A stretch of DNA of 64,000 nucleotides from Polyangium spumosum (GTDB lineage Bacteria; Myxococcota_A; Polyangia; Polyangiales; Polyangiaceae): assembly GCF_009649845.1 (NCBI RefSeq), contig NZ_WJIE01000008.1, positions 186,001 through 250,000 of the forward strand. Reading direction: 5' to 3'. Below the pieces are notes generated by a model. That model ran no database searches. It had not been told where the DNA came from and was given only the letters and a program-made list of their open reading frames with translations. Made by a program: the position numbers and the translations under genes. Shown here piece after piece: positions 1 through 7,757 of this stretch (positions are counted from its first letter, which is position 1; each line of letters begins with the position of its first letter).

Positions 1-1
1 G

Positions 2-70
2 GTCGTGTTCGAAGAGCTCGGGATCAACCTGTTCGCCGAGTGCATCAAGGAAAGAACGGGAGGGGGATGA
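2..70 (+). CDS. C-terminal end of an unidentified protein (partial)
   Basis: The window opens inside a reading frame that gives 22 residues (VVFEELGINLFAECIKERTG then two Gly) and ends in TGA at 68-70. The composition is ordinary amphipathic protein and the third codon positions are G/C-rich, unlike the other two frames. The gene starts outside the window, so neither family nor length can be given. It converges on the EF-hand gene, whose stop lies 40 bp away. Confidence 0.55.
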   Translation, partial: VVFEELGINLFAECIKERTGGG

Positions 71-110
71 GATCGTCGCGTCCACCTCCACGCGGCGTGG
101 TCACCTCCGG

Positions 111-653
111 TCACCTCCAGGGGCCGTGGAGCCAGTTGCCGGGGGCCTCGGGGTCCTGGCTGGTGAAGAACTCCACCACGCCTTCCTTCAGGTCGGCCTT
201 CGACATCACCCCGGCGCCCCTGCGATCGAGGCGGCGGAACGATTCGACCGCGTTTGGCCGATCGACGCCGTGGCCGCACAGCCAATTGGCGAACTCCTCC
301 GCCGAGATATTCCCGTCCCCGTCGGTGTCGACGCAATCGAACAGGATCGAGGTGGCCTGGCCGATCGTGAGGGCGAAGCTGTCGCCGCTCGACATCTGCC
401 TGAAGCCTTGATCCCACTCCGCCCGGGTGATCCGCCCGTCCTTGTCCGCGTCCACGGGGATCAGGTGGGACCACATCTTCTCATAGGCGCCCTGGAGCTG
501 GAGATGCATCTCCGACCGGATGGGGTGCCCGAGCCGGCCGGCGATCCAGGCGGCAGGACGGAAGAAATCCGCCTCGTCGATGTACCCGTTGCGGTTGGTG
601 TCGAAGTTATCGAACATGCGCGTCATTTTTTGCGCAACGACGTCGATGGCCAT
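111..653 (-). CDS. EF-hand calcium-binding protein (calerythrin-like)
   Basis: This 180-residue protein has no signal peptide and is probably a cytoplasmic calcium buffer or sensor. Three good EF-hand loops are visible: D18-D29 (DTNRNGYIDEAD), D68-E79 (DADKDGRITRAE) and D109-E120 (DTDGDGNISAEE). A fourth loop, at 143-154 (DRRGAGVMSKAD), has Gly and Ala in the middle and probably binds calcium weakly or not at all. The length and four-hand layout match calerythrin and sarcoplasmic-type calcium-binding proteins. An AAGGAG-type ribosome site lies about 8 nt before the ATG. The target of the protein cannot be read from the sequence. Confidence 0.9.
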   Translation of the reverse strand: MAIDVVAQKMTRMFDNFDTNRNGYIDEADFFRPAAWIAGRLGHPIRSEMHLQLQGAYEKMWSHLIPVDADKDGRITRAEWDQGFRQMSSGDSFALTIGQATSILFDCVDTDGDGNISAEEFANWLCGHGVDRPNAVESFRRLDRRGAGVMSKADLKEGVVEFFTSQDPEAPGNWLHGPWR

Positions 654-1000
654 GTCGTGGGCTCCTTTGTTGTCGTCCGGATTCGTTACAGGTCGAGAAG
701 GATTCGCGTGGTGGGTCGGACCGTGCTCGTCATCGGCGGGAGCGGGGTGCCATCGTCCCCCCTCGTTGGTGGATGTGCGATGGTAACGAGAGAAACCTGA
801 CTTCTGTCAATAACGAAATTCGTGCCGCGGTCGGGAGCTTGGTACCCGAGGTCGGATCGGGAAGGCGAGGAGCTGGATCAGGAGGTCGGGATGGTGGCAT
901 CCCGCCTGCGCCGGGAAAGCGGTTGACCGCGCGCTCGCCGTCGCCGTAGGCTTCGCCACCTGCGTCACGGGTCGCGCACCGGGACGGGGAGGGGCGGGGC
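654..1000. other. Intergenic region with a duplicated gene fragment
   Basis: This 347-bp stretch has no convincing gene. It separates the divergent EF-hand and lipoprotein genes and so should hold both promoters, but no clear -35/-10 pair stands out. Its main feature is a 58-bp near-copy (690-747) of the 5' part of the DUF2325 gene found 1.5 kb downstream. Open frames crossing this region are antisense extensions without recognisable protein character. Confidence 0.6.
690..747 (+). repeat. Fragment duplicating the 5' part of the DUF2325 gene
   Basis: These 58 bp match 2275-2331, inside the DUF2325 coding sequence, except for one extra G (GGTGGGTCGG here, GGTGGTCGG there). The extra base shifts the frame. 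The match stops abruptly on both sides, so this looks like a short decayed duplication and not a gene. Confidence 0.85.
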
Positions 1001-1744
1001 ATGAGGAAGCGGCGACGGGCGGGGGTGACCTTGGCCGCGATGTGCATGGCGGCGTCGATGGTGCCGCTGGGATGCGGGGCGACGGACGAATACGTCGCCG
1101 TGCCCGACCGCCGGGCGAATGGTTCGCTCCCTTCGAGCACGGTGCGCGCGCTGCAAGCGTGCGTCGAGGCGGGGGGCCAGCGGCTTCGGCGCAACGGTTA
1201 CGAGGTCGAATTCGCGGTCGAGGTCCGGGGCGATCGCGTCACGGAGGTGAAGCCGAAGGGCGCACGGCTCGACGATACCGGCCTCGAACGGTGCATGATC
1301 GACGCGCTGCGAGGGATGGCGGACGCGGGGTTCTCGCCGGATCCGGACGAGCTGACCTCGCGCGGCGGCCTCTTGCCTGCACGAGGCGTGCTGGCGAACA
1401 CGTCGGTGTTGCCCCAGGTGTACCGGTTGATTCCGGTGGTCGTTGGGTCGTCCGGGACCATGATCGTCGTCGCGGTCGTGCTCCTCGTGGTGGTCGCGGT
1501 CGTGGCGTCGAGGGATGATACCGATGAGGAGGCCGAGAAGGAGCGGTGCAGGAAGGCGACCTATACCCCACTCGAGGCATGTTACAATGCGTGCGAAGCT
1601 ATCTGGAACATGGACAACGCGCGCTGCCGCAAGTTGTCAAATGCGAGGGACAGGGCCATTTGCTGGGCGCAATCGAACGAAGACCGGGCGAACTGTCGGC
1701 GGGCCTGCGAACGAGAGGCGATGAAGGACAAATGCGCACGATGA
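1001..1744 (+). CDS. Putative lipoprotein with an internal transmembrane segment and a Cys-rich tail
   Basis: The 247-residue product starts with a basic, hydrophobic leader ending in a lipobox-like LGC (Cys25), so it is probably exported and lipidated. The middle part, about 45-115, resembles the soluble C-terminal domain seen in many myxobacterial AgmX/TonB-like proteins, with a conserved Cys pair, but I cannot place it firmly. A strongly hydrophobic segment runs from about 147 to 168 and is followed by an acidic stretch and a Cys-rich tail with six or more cysteines. Its last bases overlap the next gene, suggesting translational coupling. No function is assigned. Confidence 0.75.
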   Translation: MRKRRRAGVTLAAMCMAASMVPLGCGATDEYVAVPDRRANGSLPSSTVRALQACVEAGGQRLRRNGYEVEFAVEVRGDRVTEVKPKGARLDDTGLERCMIDALRGMADAGFSPDPDELTSRGGLLPARGVLANTSVLPQVYRLIPVVVGSSGTMIVVAVVLLVVVAVVASRDDTDEEAEKERCRKATYTPLEACYNACEAIWNMDNARCRKLSNARDRAICWAQSNEDRANCRRACEREAMKDKCAR

Positions 1745-2043
1745 AACGGATCGTCGCCGAGAGGATACTCGAGTTTCGTCACTCCCCGGAGTCCGAGCCT
1801 AAACGTGTCAGGGTGCGAATCGGCTCACCTCGAAGAGAAGGAAACGATTGGTCCGTCGTGTACGAGATACGCGGGCCCGGTAGGCGGCGAGAGAAGCGGA
1901 AGGTTTGGGGGGTCGATTCCTTGCAAGCGCTTCACATGGCCATGGGAAGCGTGCCCGTCGACGTGCGAGGAATCGAGATGTCGACGGGCGGCAAGGTGAC
2001 ATTCCTCGGAGGCGAGGACCTCATGTTTCCAGGCTTCAAATGA
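1732..2043 (+). CDS. Small conserved protein of unknown function (DUF6968-like)
   Basis: About 103 residues, mostly beta-strand in character, with no signal peptide or membrane segment. The pattern of an IAERxLEF-like opening, a central WSVVYEIRG strand and a late GVDSLQALHMAM helix resembles a small domain I remember as DUF6968. This is recall only. Two in-frame starts exist, at 1732 and 1741. The first has AAGGA four bases upstream, and the second overlaps the previous stop as ATGA. Either way translation appears coupled to the lipoprotein gene. Confidence 0.7.
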   Translation: MRTMKRIVAERILEFRHSPESEPKRVRVRIGSPRREGNDWSVVYEIRGPGRRREKRKVWGVDSLQALHMAMGSVPVDVRGIEMSTGGKVTFLGGEDLMFPGFK

Positions 2044-2249
2044 CACGGCCGCTCGGGCCCCGTGGCGGGCCCGCGCCCTCCTCCCCCTTCTGTCATACCG
2101 TCCGCCTCGAAGTCCCCCACCTTGCCAGCTTGTCAGCGCCCCCGTTGACCCCGCCGACATTTTGGCCGGGAATAAAGCATCTACCCCTGCAAATCGCGGG
2201 GATTTTGTGATCCTCCAGGCTGGCCCGCGGCTTGCGATGGACGCCTGGC

Positions 2250-2582
2250 ATGAGCCGAGAAGCCCTTGCCAGAGAGGTCGAGAAGGATTCGCGTGGTGGT
2301 CGGACCGTGCTCGTCATCGGCGGGAGCGGGGGGATGTCGGATCGGTATCGCGACGTCGCCGAGAAACACGGCTTGACGCTCAAGCACTACGAGACCCGCG
2401 TGCCGAAAGGCGTGCGTCGCGACGTGGGGAAGGTGGCCCTCGTCATCATCATGGTGACCATGGTCTCGCACGCGCTGCGCGATCAGGTGCACAACCTCGG
2501 GATCAACGACGCGCCCGTGGTGTATCTGCGGAGCGCGTCCGTCTCGGCGCTTCGTGGCGCGCTCGAGCAGTGGGAGGCGTGA
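2250..2582 (+). CDS. DUF2325 domain protein
   Basis: From the ATG at 2250 the product is 110 residues. It contains a TVLVIGGSGG strand-loop near the N-terminus, a central VALVIIMVTMVSHALRD stretch and a final small alpha/beta part ending at ALEQWEA. This is the usual shape of DUF2325, a small Rossmann-like domain whose role is not established. A TTG six codons earlier is a less likely start. The acyl-CoA synthetase gene follows after 17 bp on the same strand and may be cotranscribed. A 57-bp piece of this gene is duplicated upstream at 690-747. Confidence 0.8.
   Translation: MSREALAREVEKDSRGGRTVLVIGGSGGMSDRYRDVAEKHGLTLKHYETRVPKGVRRDVGKVALVIIMVTMVSHALRDQVHNLGINDAPVVYLRSASVSALRGALEQWEA
2275..2331 (+). 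repeat. Source copy of the duplicated DUF2325 fragment
   Basis: This intact in-frame copy lies inside the DUF2325 gene and encodes the segment leading into TVLVIGGSG. It differs by one base from the fragment at 690-747. Confidence 0.85.
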
Positions 2583-2599
2583 TAGGCTCGCGCGCCAGC

Positions 2600-4294
2600 A
2601 TGACAACGAGACGGAACCCGGTTGACGCTCGGGGCTTCGGGTCGCCTTCGGCGCCCTTCGCCCCGAACCCCTACGAAGAGCTGCCCCGCACGCAGGCGAA
2701 CTACGCCCCGCTCACGCCGATCACGTTCCTCGAGCGCGCGGCGGCCGTCTTCCCGGATCGAATCGCCGTCGTGCACGGGCGACAGCGGTTCACGTGGGCG
2801 AACGCTTTCGAAAGGGCGCGGCGGCTCGGTTCGGCGCTCACGCGGCGTGGGATCGGCGTGGGGGACACGGTGGCGGTGCTCTTGCCGAACATCCCGGCCA
2901 TGCTCGACGCCCATTTCGGCGTGCCCATGACGGGCGCGGTGCTGAACACGCTGAACACGCGCCTCGACGCGGCCACGATCGCCTTCATGCTCGATCACGC
3001 GGAGGCGAAGGTCTTGCTCGTCGATCGCGAGCTCGCGGGGACGGCGCGGCAGGCGCTCGCCCTCGCAGCGGCAAAGCCGCTCGTCGTCGACGTCGACGAT
3101 CCGATGTACGAGGGGCCGGGCGAGCGGATCGGCGCGCTCGATTACGAGGATCTGCTCGCCGAGGGGGATCCCGCCTTTTTGCCGCGCGTGCCCGGGGACG
3201 AGTGGGAGGCGATCTCGCTCAACTACACCTCGGGGACGACCGGCGATCCCAAAGGCGTCGTGTATCACCACCGCGGCGCGTACCTCAATGCGATCGGCAA
3301 CATCGTCACCTGGAGCATGCCGAAGCACGCCACGTACCTGTGGACGTTGCCCATGTTCCACTGCAATGGCTGGTGCTTCACCTGGACGATGGCCGCGAAC
3401 GCCGGGACGAACGTCTGTCTACGCAAGGTCGACGCGAAGAGCGTGTTCGAGGCGATGCGCGAGCACCGGGTGACGCATTATTGTGGCGCGCCGATCGTAC
3501 ACGCGATGCTGGTGAACGCCGATCCCGCGCTCCGGGAGGGCATTTCCCATCGCGTGCACGCCATGGTGGCCGCGGCGGCCCCGCCGGCGGCGATGATCGA
3601 GGGGATGGAGCGGATGGGCTTCGAGCTCACGCACGTCTATGGTCTGACCGAGACCTACGGGCCCGCGGCCGTCTGCGAGAGGCACGAGGACTGGGCGGCG
3701 CTCGACATCTCGCGCCGGACGGAGCGCATGGGCCGTCAGGGCGTGCGATACCTCGTCGAGGAGGGGCTCACCGTGATGGATCCCGAGTCCATGCAGACCG
3801 TGCCCGCCAATGCCGAGGTGATGGGCGAGGTGGTGTTCCGCGGGAACATCGTCATGAAAGGGTACCTGAAGAACCCGCGCGCCACCGAGGAGGCCTTCCG
3901 GGGCGGCTGGTTCCACTCCGGGGATCTCGCGGTCCTCCAGCCGGACGGGTACGTGAAGATCAAGGATCGCTCGAAGGACGTCATCATTTCAGGCGGTGAA
4001 AACATCTCCTCGCTGGAGGTGGAGGACACGCTCTATCGCCACCCCGCCGTCCTCGCCGCGGCCGTCGTGGCGGCCCCGGATCCGAAATGGGGCGAGACCC
4101 CGCTCGCGTTCGTCGAGGTGAAGGAGGGCTCTCCGGTCACCGAGGTCGAGCTCATCACGTTTTGCAGGACGCACCTCGCCCATTTCAAGGCCCCGCGCAA
4201 GGTCGTCTTCGGCCCGCTGCCCAAGACGTCCACGGGCAAGATCCAGAAGTTTTTGCTGCGCGAGCGCGCGCGGTCGAGAGACGCGATCGAGTGA
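2600..4294 (+). CDS. Acyl-CoA synthetase (AMP-forming, fatty-acid ligase family)
   Basis: The 564-residue product is a full-length ANL-superfamily enzyme. It should activate a carboxylic acid with ATP and join it to CoA. The P-loop-like YTSGTTGDPKG motif, the LPMFHCNGWCFTW segment, the A5 motif HVYGLTETYGP, the hinge region FHSGDLAVLQPDGYVKIKDR and the C-terminal PKTSTGKIQKFLLR with the catalytic Lys are all present. The FHCNGW segment points to the medium/short-chain or DmdB-like branch, but the substrate is not certain. The ATG at 2600 gives the usual length; the frame upstream overlaps DUF2325 and is not coding. It converges on a PLP-enzyme gene 5 bp away. Confidence 0.93.
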   Translation: MTTRRNPVDARGFGSPSAPFAPNPYEELPRTQANYAPLTPITFLERAAAVFPDRIAVVHGRQRFTWANAFERARRLGSALTRRGIGVGDTVAVLLPNIPAMLDAHFGVPMTGAVLNTLNTRLDAATIAFMLDHAEAKVLLVDRELAGTARQALALAAAKPLVVDVDDPMYEGPGERIGALDYEDLLAEGDPAFLPRVPGDEWEAISLNYTSGTTGDPKGVVYHHRGAYLNAIGNIVTWSMPKHATYLWTLPMFHCNGWCFTWTMAANAGTNVCLRKVDAKSVFEAMREHRVTHYCGAPIVHAMLVNADPALREGISHRVHAMVAAAAPPAAMIEGMERMGFELTHVYGLTETYGPAAVCERHEDWAALDISRRTERMGRQGVRYLVEEGLTVMDPESMQTVPANAEVMGEVVFRGNIVMKGYLKNPRATEEAFRGGWFHSGDLAVLQPDGYVKIKDRSKDVIISGGENISSLEVEDTLYRHPAVLAAAVVAAPDPKWGETPLAFVEVKEGSPVTEVELITFCRTHLAHFKAPRKVVFGPLPKTSTGKIQKFLLRERARSRDAIE

Positions 4295-4299
4295 CGCCG

Positions 4300-5322
4300 T
4301 CAGCCGGCTTCTTCGGGGGAGGAGAGAATCCCGCGGAGCGTGGCCTCCGCGACGTTGCGGCCCGTGACGACGTTGACCACCTTCGGCCGCGCGACGCCGG
4401 TGCGTGAGAGGTCGATCTTCCCCGCCAGCAGCGCGGCCGCGCCCACGGCGGCCGAGCCCTCCACGACGAGCCGCTCTTCCCGTAGGAAATGGCGCATGGC
4501 CTCGGCGATCTCGGCCTCCGTGACGAGGACCATGTCGTCGAGGAAGCGGCGGCAGAGGTCGAACGTGATCGAGCCGGCCTCGATATTCCCTGCCAATCCG
4601 TCCGCGAGGCTCGCGAGCTCCGGGGCGTCGGTGATTTTCCCCGCGGCGAGGCTCGAATGCATGGCGGGCGAGGCCTCGCTTTGCACGCCGACGACGCGGG
4701 TGCGGGGCGCGACCGATTTCACATAGAGCGCGATGCCCGCCGCGAGCCCGCCGCCGCCGACGGGGACGACGACGAGATCCACGTCGGGCAGGTCCGCGAG
4801 GATCTCGACCGCGACCGTACCCGCGCCGGCCACGACGTCGGCGTCGTTGTAAGGCGAGACGAACGTGAGCCCGCGCTCTCGCTCGATGCGCCGGCCGTCG
4901 GCCTCGGCGACGTCGTAATTGCCCACGGAGACGATGAGCTCGACGGGGTATCGCCAGAGGGATTCGAGCTTGGCCGGTGAAACCGTGCGGGGCACGACGA
5001 GCGTGGAGCGCGCCCCGAGCGCGGCCGTGGCGTGGGCGAGCCCGAGGCCGTGGTTGCCGGCCGAGGCGGCGACGAAGCCGCGCCGGAAGACGTCCTGCTC
5101 CTCGTCGCGCAATCGGAGCAGCTTGTTCGCCGCGCCCCGCACCTTGAACGAGCCCGTGGGCTGGAAGAGCTCGAGCTTGTGAAAGACGTCGGCCGGGATC
5201 GTGGCCGAGAGCGGCAGGCTCCGATCGAGCGGCGTCTGCCTCACGAGGCCGCCACTCGCGGCGAGCCGCTTTTGCGCCGCGAGCACGTGCCGCGGCGAGA
5301 TCGAGGGGAGGGAGTCGTTCAT
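4300..5322 (-). CDS. Threonine/serine dehydratase-like PLP enzyme
   Basis: The 340-residue product is a fold-type II PLP enzyme. The Schiff-base Lys60 sits in PTGSFKVRGA, followed by the SAGNHGLGLA loop and the phosphate-binding PVGGGGLAAG turn. The length fits catabolic threonine ammonia-lyases without a C-terminal ACT domain, which make 2-oxobutanoate and ammonia from threonine. Related serine racemases or dehydratases cannot be excluded. The ATG at 5322 is the only methionine near the conserved N-terminus. The GH92 gene upstream ends 16 bp before this start, so the two may share a transcript. Confidence 0.88.
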   Translation of the reverse strand: MNDSLPSISPRHVLAAQKRLAASGGLVRQTPLDRSLPLSATIPADVFHKLELFQPTGSFKVRGAANKLLRLRDEEQDVFRRGFVAASAGNHGLGLAHATAALGARSTLVVPRTVSPAKLESLWRYPVELIVSVGNYDVAEADGRRIERERGLTFVSPYNDADVVAGAGTVAVEILADLPDVDLVVVPVGGGGLAAGIALYVKSVAPRTRVVGVQSEASPAMHSSLAAGKITDAPELASLADGLAGNIEAGSITFDLCRRFLDDMVLVTEAEIAEAMRHFLREERLVVEGSAAVGAAALLAGKIDLSRTGVARPKVVNVVTGRNVAEATLRGILSSPEEAG

Positions 5323-5338
5323 GTTCGAATCGTTTTCA

Positions 5339-7666
5339 TCAAGGCGTGGTGACGCCGAAGGAGCCGGGGGAGGGGCCCATCTCGAAGCGGAGCGCGCCGC
5401 CCTGCGCGAGATCCCCGTGGAGGATCTCGCTTTTGTCGAGGGTTTTGCCGTTCCAGGTGACCGATTGCACGTAGATGTTCTCGTCCGAGACCGCGGGGGC
5501 CTCGACGACGAGCGTCGCGCCACGGATGAGGATCTCCATGCGGGGGAAGAAGGGCGCGCCGAGGATGTACCGATCGGTGCCGGGGATCGGATAAAAGCCG
5601 GCGGCGGTGAACAGGTACCAGGAGGAGAGGGTGCCGCCGTCGTCGTTGCCGGCGAGGCCGCCGGGGCCGTCGTTGTAATGGGCCTTCGCCACCCAGCGGA
5701 TGTATTTCTGCGTCAGATCCGCCCGGCCGACCTGCGCGAAACCATACGCCGCGTGGATGTCCGGCTCGTTGCCGTGCCAGTAGGCGTTTCGCGGCGCCCC
5801 GGAGGCGAAGGTGTCCTCGATCGGGCGCTCTTCGAGGTCCGCGACGGATTCGTCGAAGAAGCGCTGGAGCTTCTCGACGAACGGCTCCTGTCCGCCGAGG
5901 AGCTCGGCGATCCCGGGGATGTCGTGCTGCGCCCACAGGCTGTGCCAGCCGTTCGCCTCGGCGTAATGGTCGGAGATGGAGTACGGGTTGTACGGGTCCT
6001 CGACGAAGGCCCCGCTCTCGTCCCTGGCGCGGATGAAGCCCGTGGCCGGGTCGAAGAGGTTCCTGTGGCTCTTCGCGCGTTCGGTGAACATGGCCGCGTC
6101 GTCCGCCTTGCCGAGCGCCTTGGCGAGGAGGCCGAGCGCGAGGTCGTTGTGCGCGTATTCGAGCGTATGCGAGGCGGATCGGCCGATATTCGCGGGCACG
6201 TAGCCATGTTGCATGTACGGCACGGCGTGGTTCCGGCCGCCGCGCCCGCCGGGCGGATCGGCCGTGTCGGCGGCCGCGCGCCGGGCGATCTCGTACGCGC
6301 CCTCCGCGTCGAAATCGGTGACGCCCTTGATGTAGCTGTCCGCGAGCACCACGTCGGCGCTCGCCCCGATCATCGTGCCCGCCTCGCCCGTGGCGATGGG
6401 CCATTTCGGATAGAAGCCCGAGATATCGGCCATCGCGTGGAGCGATCGTACGGTGTCGAGCGCGGCCTCGGGCGCGACGAGCGAATAGAGGGGGGTCACC
6501 GTGCGGTAGGTGTCCCAGAGGGATTGATCGGTCAGGAAGGAAAAACCTTCCGCGATGCGCTCCTCCCCGCCGTAGAGGTACCGGCCGTCGACGTCGCTCG
6601 ACGCGGTGGGCATGAGGAACGCGCGGTAGAGCGACGAATAAAACATGCGCCGCTCGGCCTCCGTGCCGCCCCAGATCGTCATGCGGCCGAGGAGATCGCC
6701 CCACGCCGCCGCCGTTTTCGCCCGCGTGCCGTCGAAATCCCAGCCCGGGAGCTCGGCCTCGAGGTTCTCCGTGGCGTTCTCCAGCGAGACGAACGAGAGC
6801 CCGATCGCGAGCTCGACCGCCGCGTCCGCGCCGAGATCAAACGAGAGCGCGAAGCCGACCTTCGTGCCGCTGCCGGAGACGCCCTCGGCGGGGGCGTCGC
6901 CGTTCGACCAGACCCGCGCGGCCTTCCACGGCGCGCGTGTTCGAGCATCAAAAAAGACGTCGTAGCCCCCGAAGCCCTTCGACATGCCGCCGACGTGGTG
7001 GAGCTTGCCGCGGATCCGCTGCGCCTCGGGCTCGAGCGTGAACTCGGCCTGCGTGACCTCGCCCCCGCTCAGGTGATGGTCGAGATCAAAGACGACGTGC
7101 CCCTCCTTCGTGCCCGCCGGATACCCGTGCCGGTGCTGCGCCGCGTGGCGCGTCGCCGTGAGCTCGCTGCGGATCGAGCCCCGATCGAGGGTGACCGCGT
7201 AATACCCCGGCGAGGCCGTCTCGGTCGCCTTGTCGAAGGGCGACTCGTAGCCGGGGGCGGAGAAGCGCGAATCCTCGAAGGCGTCGACCGCCATCACGCC
7301 GAGGACGCCATAATCGGTCGCGCCCGTGCCGTGCAGGTGCAGGTGCGAAAACATCCGGACCTGATCGTCGCCGGCCCAGTAGCCCGAGTAATGCAAAAAA
7401 TTGATGGTGTCGTAGGGGCCGCGGGTATCGGGCCCGACCTTCGCCAGGCCGAACGGCGCGGCCGCGCCGGGGAACGCGCTGCCATTCGCGAAGCCGAACC
7501 CGCCGCTGCCGATCCGCGGATCAGCGTACGCGAGCGGATCCTCGACGCGCGTGGGCTTCGCCGTGGGCACCTCCTGGGGTTCGAGCGTGCACCCCGTTCC
7601 GCCGAGGACGTTCGTCAGAGCGAGCGCGAGGAGGGGCGCGAAGGATCGGTCGAGGCGAGGGCGCAT
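5339..7666 (-). CDS. GH92 family alpha-mannosidase, putative lipoprotein
   Basis: The 775-residue product has a signal sequence ending near GGTGC, so it is likely exported and lipid-anchored. The mature part starts DPLAYADPRIGSGG, typical of glycoside hydrolase family 92. Other family hallmarks are MFSHLHLHGTG, LWDTYRTVTPLYSL, the HGNEPDIHAAYGF stretch and the GNDDGGTLSSWYLF then GFYPIPGTDRYILG block. GH92 enzymes are calcium-dependent exo-alpha-mannosidases, often alpha-1,2-specific, acting on glycoprotein mannans. The linkage used here is not known. The gene is divergent from a kinase gene across 91 bp, which must hold both promoters. The role fits a predatory or polymer-degrading life style. 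Confidence 0.92.
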   Translation of the reverse strand: MRPRLDRSFAPLLALALTNVLGGTGCTLEPQEVPTAKPTRVEDPLAYADPRIGSGGFGFANGSAFPGAAAPFGLAKVGPDTRGPYDTINFLHYSGYWAGDDQVRMFSHLHLHGTGATDYGVLGVMAVDAFEDSRFSAPGYESPFDKATETASPGYYAVTLDRGSIRSELTATRHAAQHRHGYPAGTKEGHVVFDLDHHLSGGEVTQAEFTLEPEAQRIRGKLHHVGGMSKGFGGYDVFFDARTRAPWKAARVWSNGDAPAEGVSGSGTKVGFALSFDLGADAAVELAIGLSFVSLENATENLEAELPGWDFDGTRAKTAAAWGDLLGRMTIWGGTEAERRMFYSSLYRAFLMPTASSDVDGRYLYGGEERIAEGFSFLTDQSLWDTYRTVTPLYSLVAPEAALDTVRSLHAMADISGFYPKWPIATGEAGTMIGASADVVLADSYIKGVTDFDAEGAYEIARRAAADTADPPGGRGGRNHAVPYMQHGYVPANIGRSASHTLEYAHNDLALGLLAKALGKADDAAMFTERAKSHRNLFDPATGFIRARDESGAFVEDPYNPYSISDHYAEANGWHSLWAQHDIPGIAELLGGQEPFVEKLQRFFDESVADLEERPIEDTFASGAPRNAYWHGNEPDIHAAYGFAQVGRADLTQKYIRWVAKAHYNDGPGGLAGNDDGGTLSSWYLFTAAGFYPIPGTDRYILGAPFFPRMEILIRGATLVVEAPAVSDENIYVQSVTWNGKTLDKSEILHGDLAQGGALRFEMGPSPGSFGVTTP

Positions 7667-7757
7667 ACAAGGTGATGCGAGCACGAAGGAGCCCGAGCCG
7701 TCAACCCGAGCCTTGCGACGACGCGCGAGATCCCTTAGCGTGGATTTGGCGCTCGGT

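Noticed and set aside
5201-7675. 824-residue plus-strand open frame
   Set aside because: It is the antisense shadow of the GH92 gene, with Arg/Glu/Gly-rich composition and no fold motifs.
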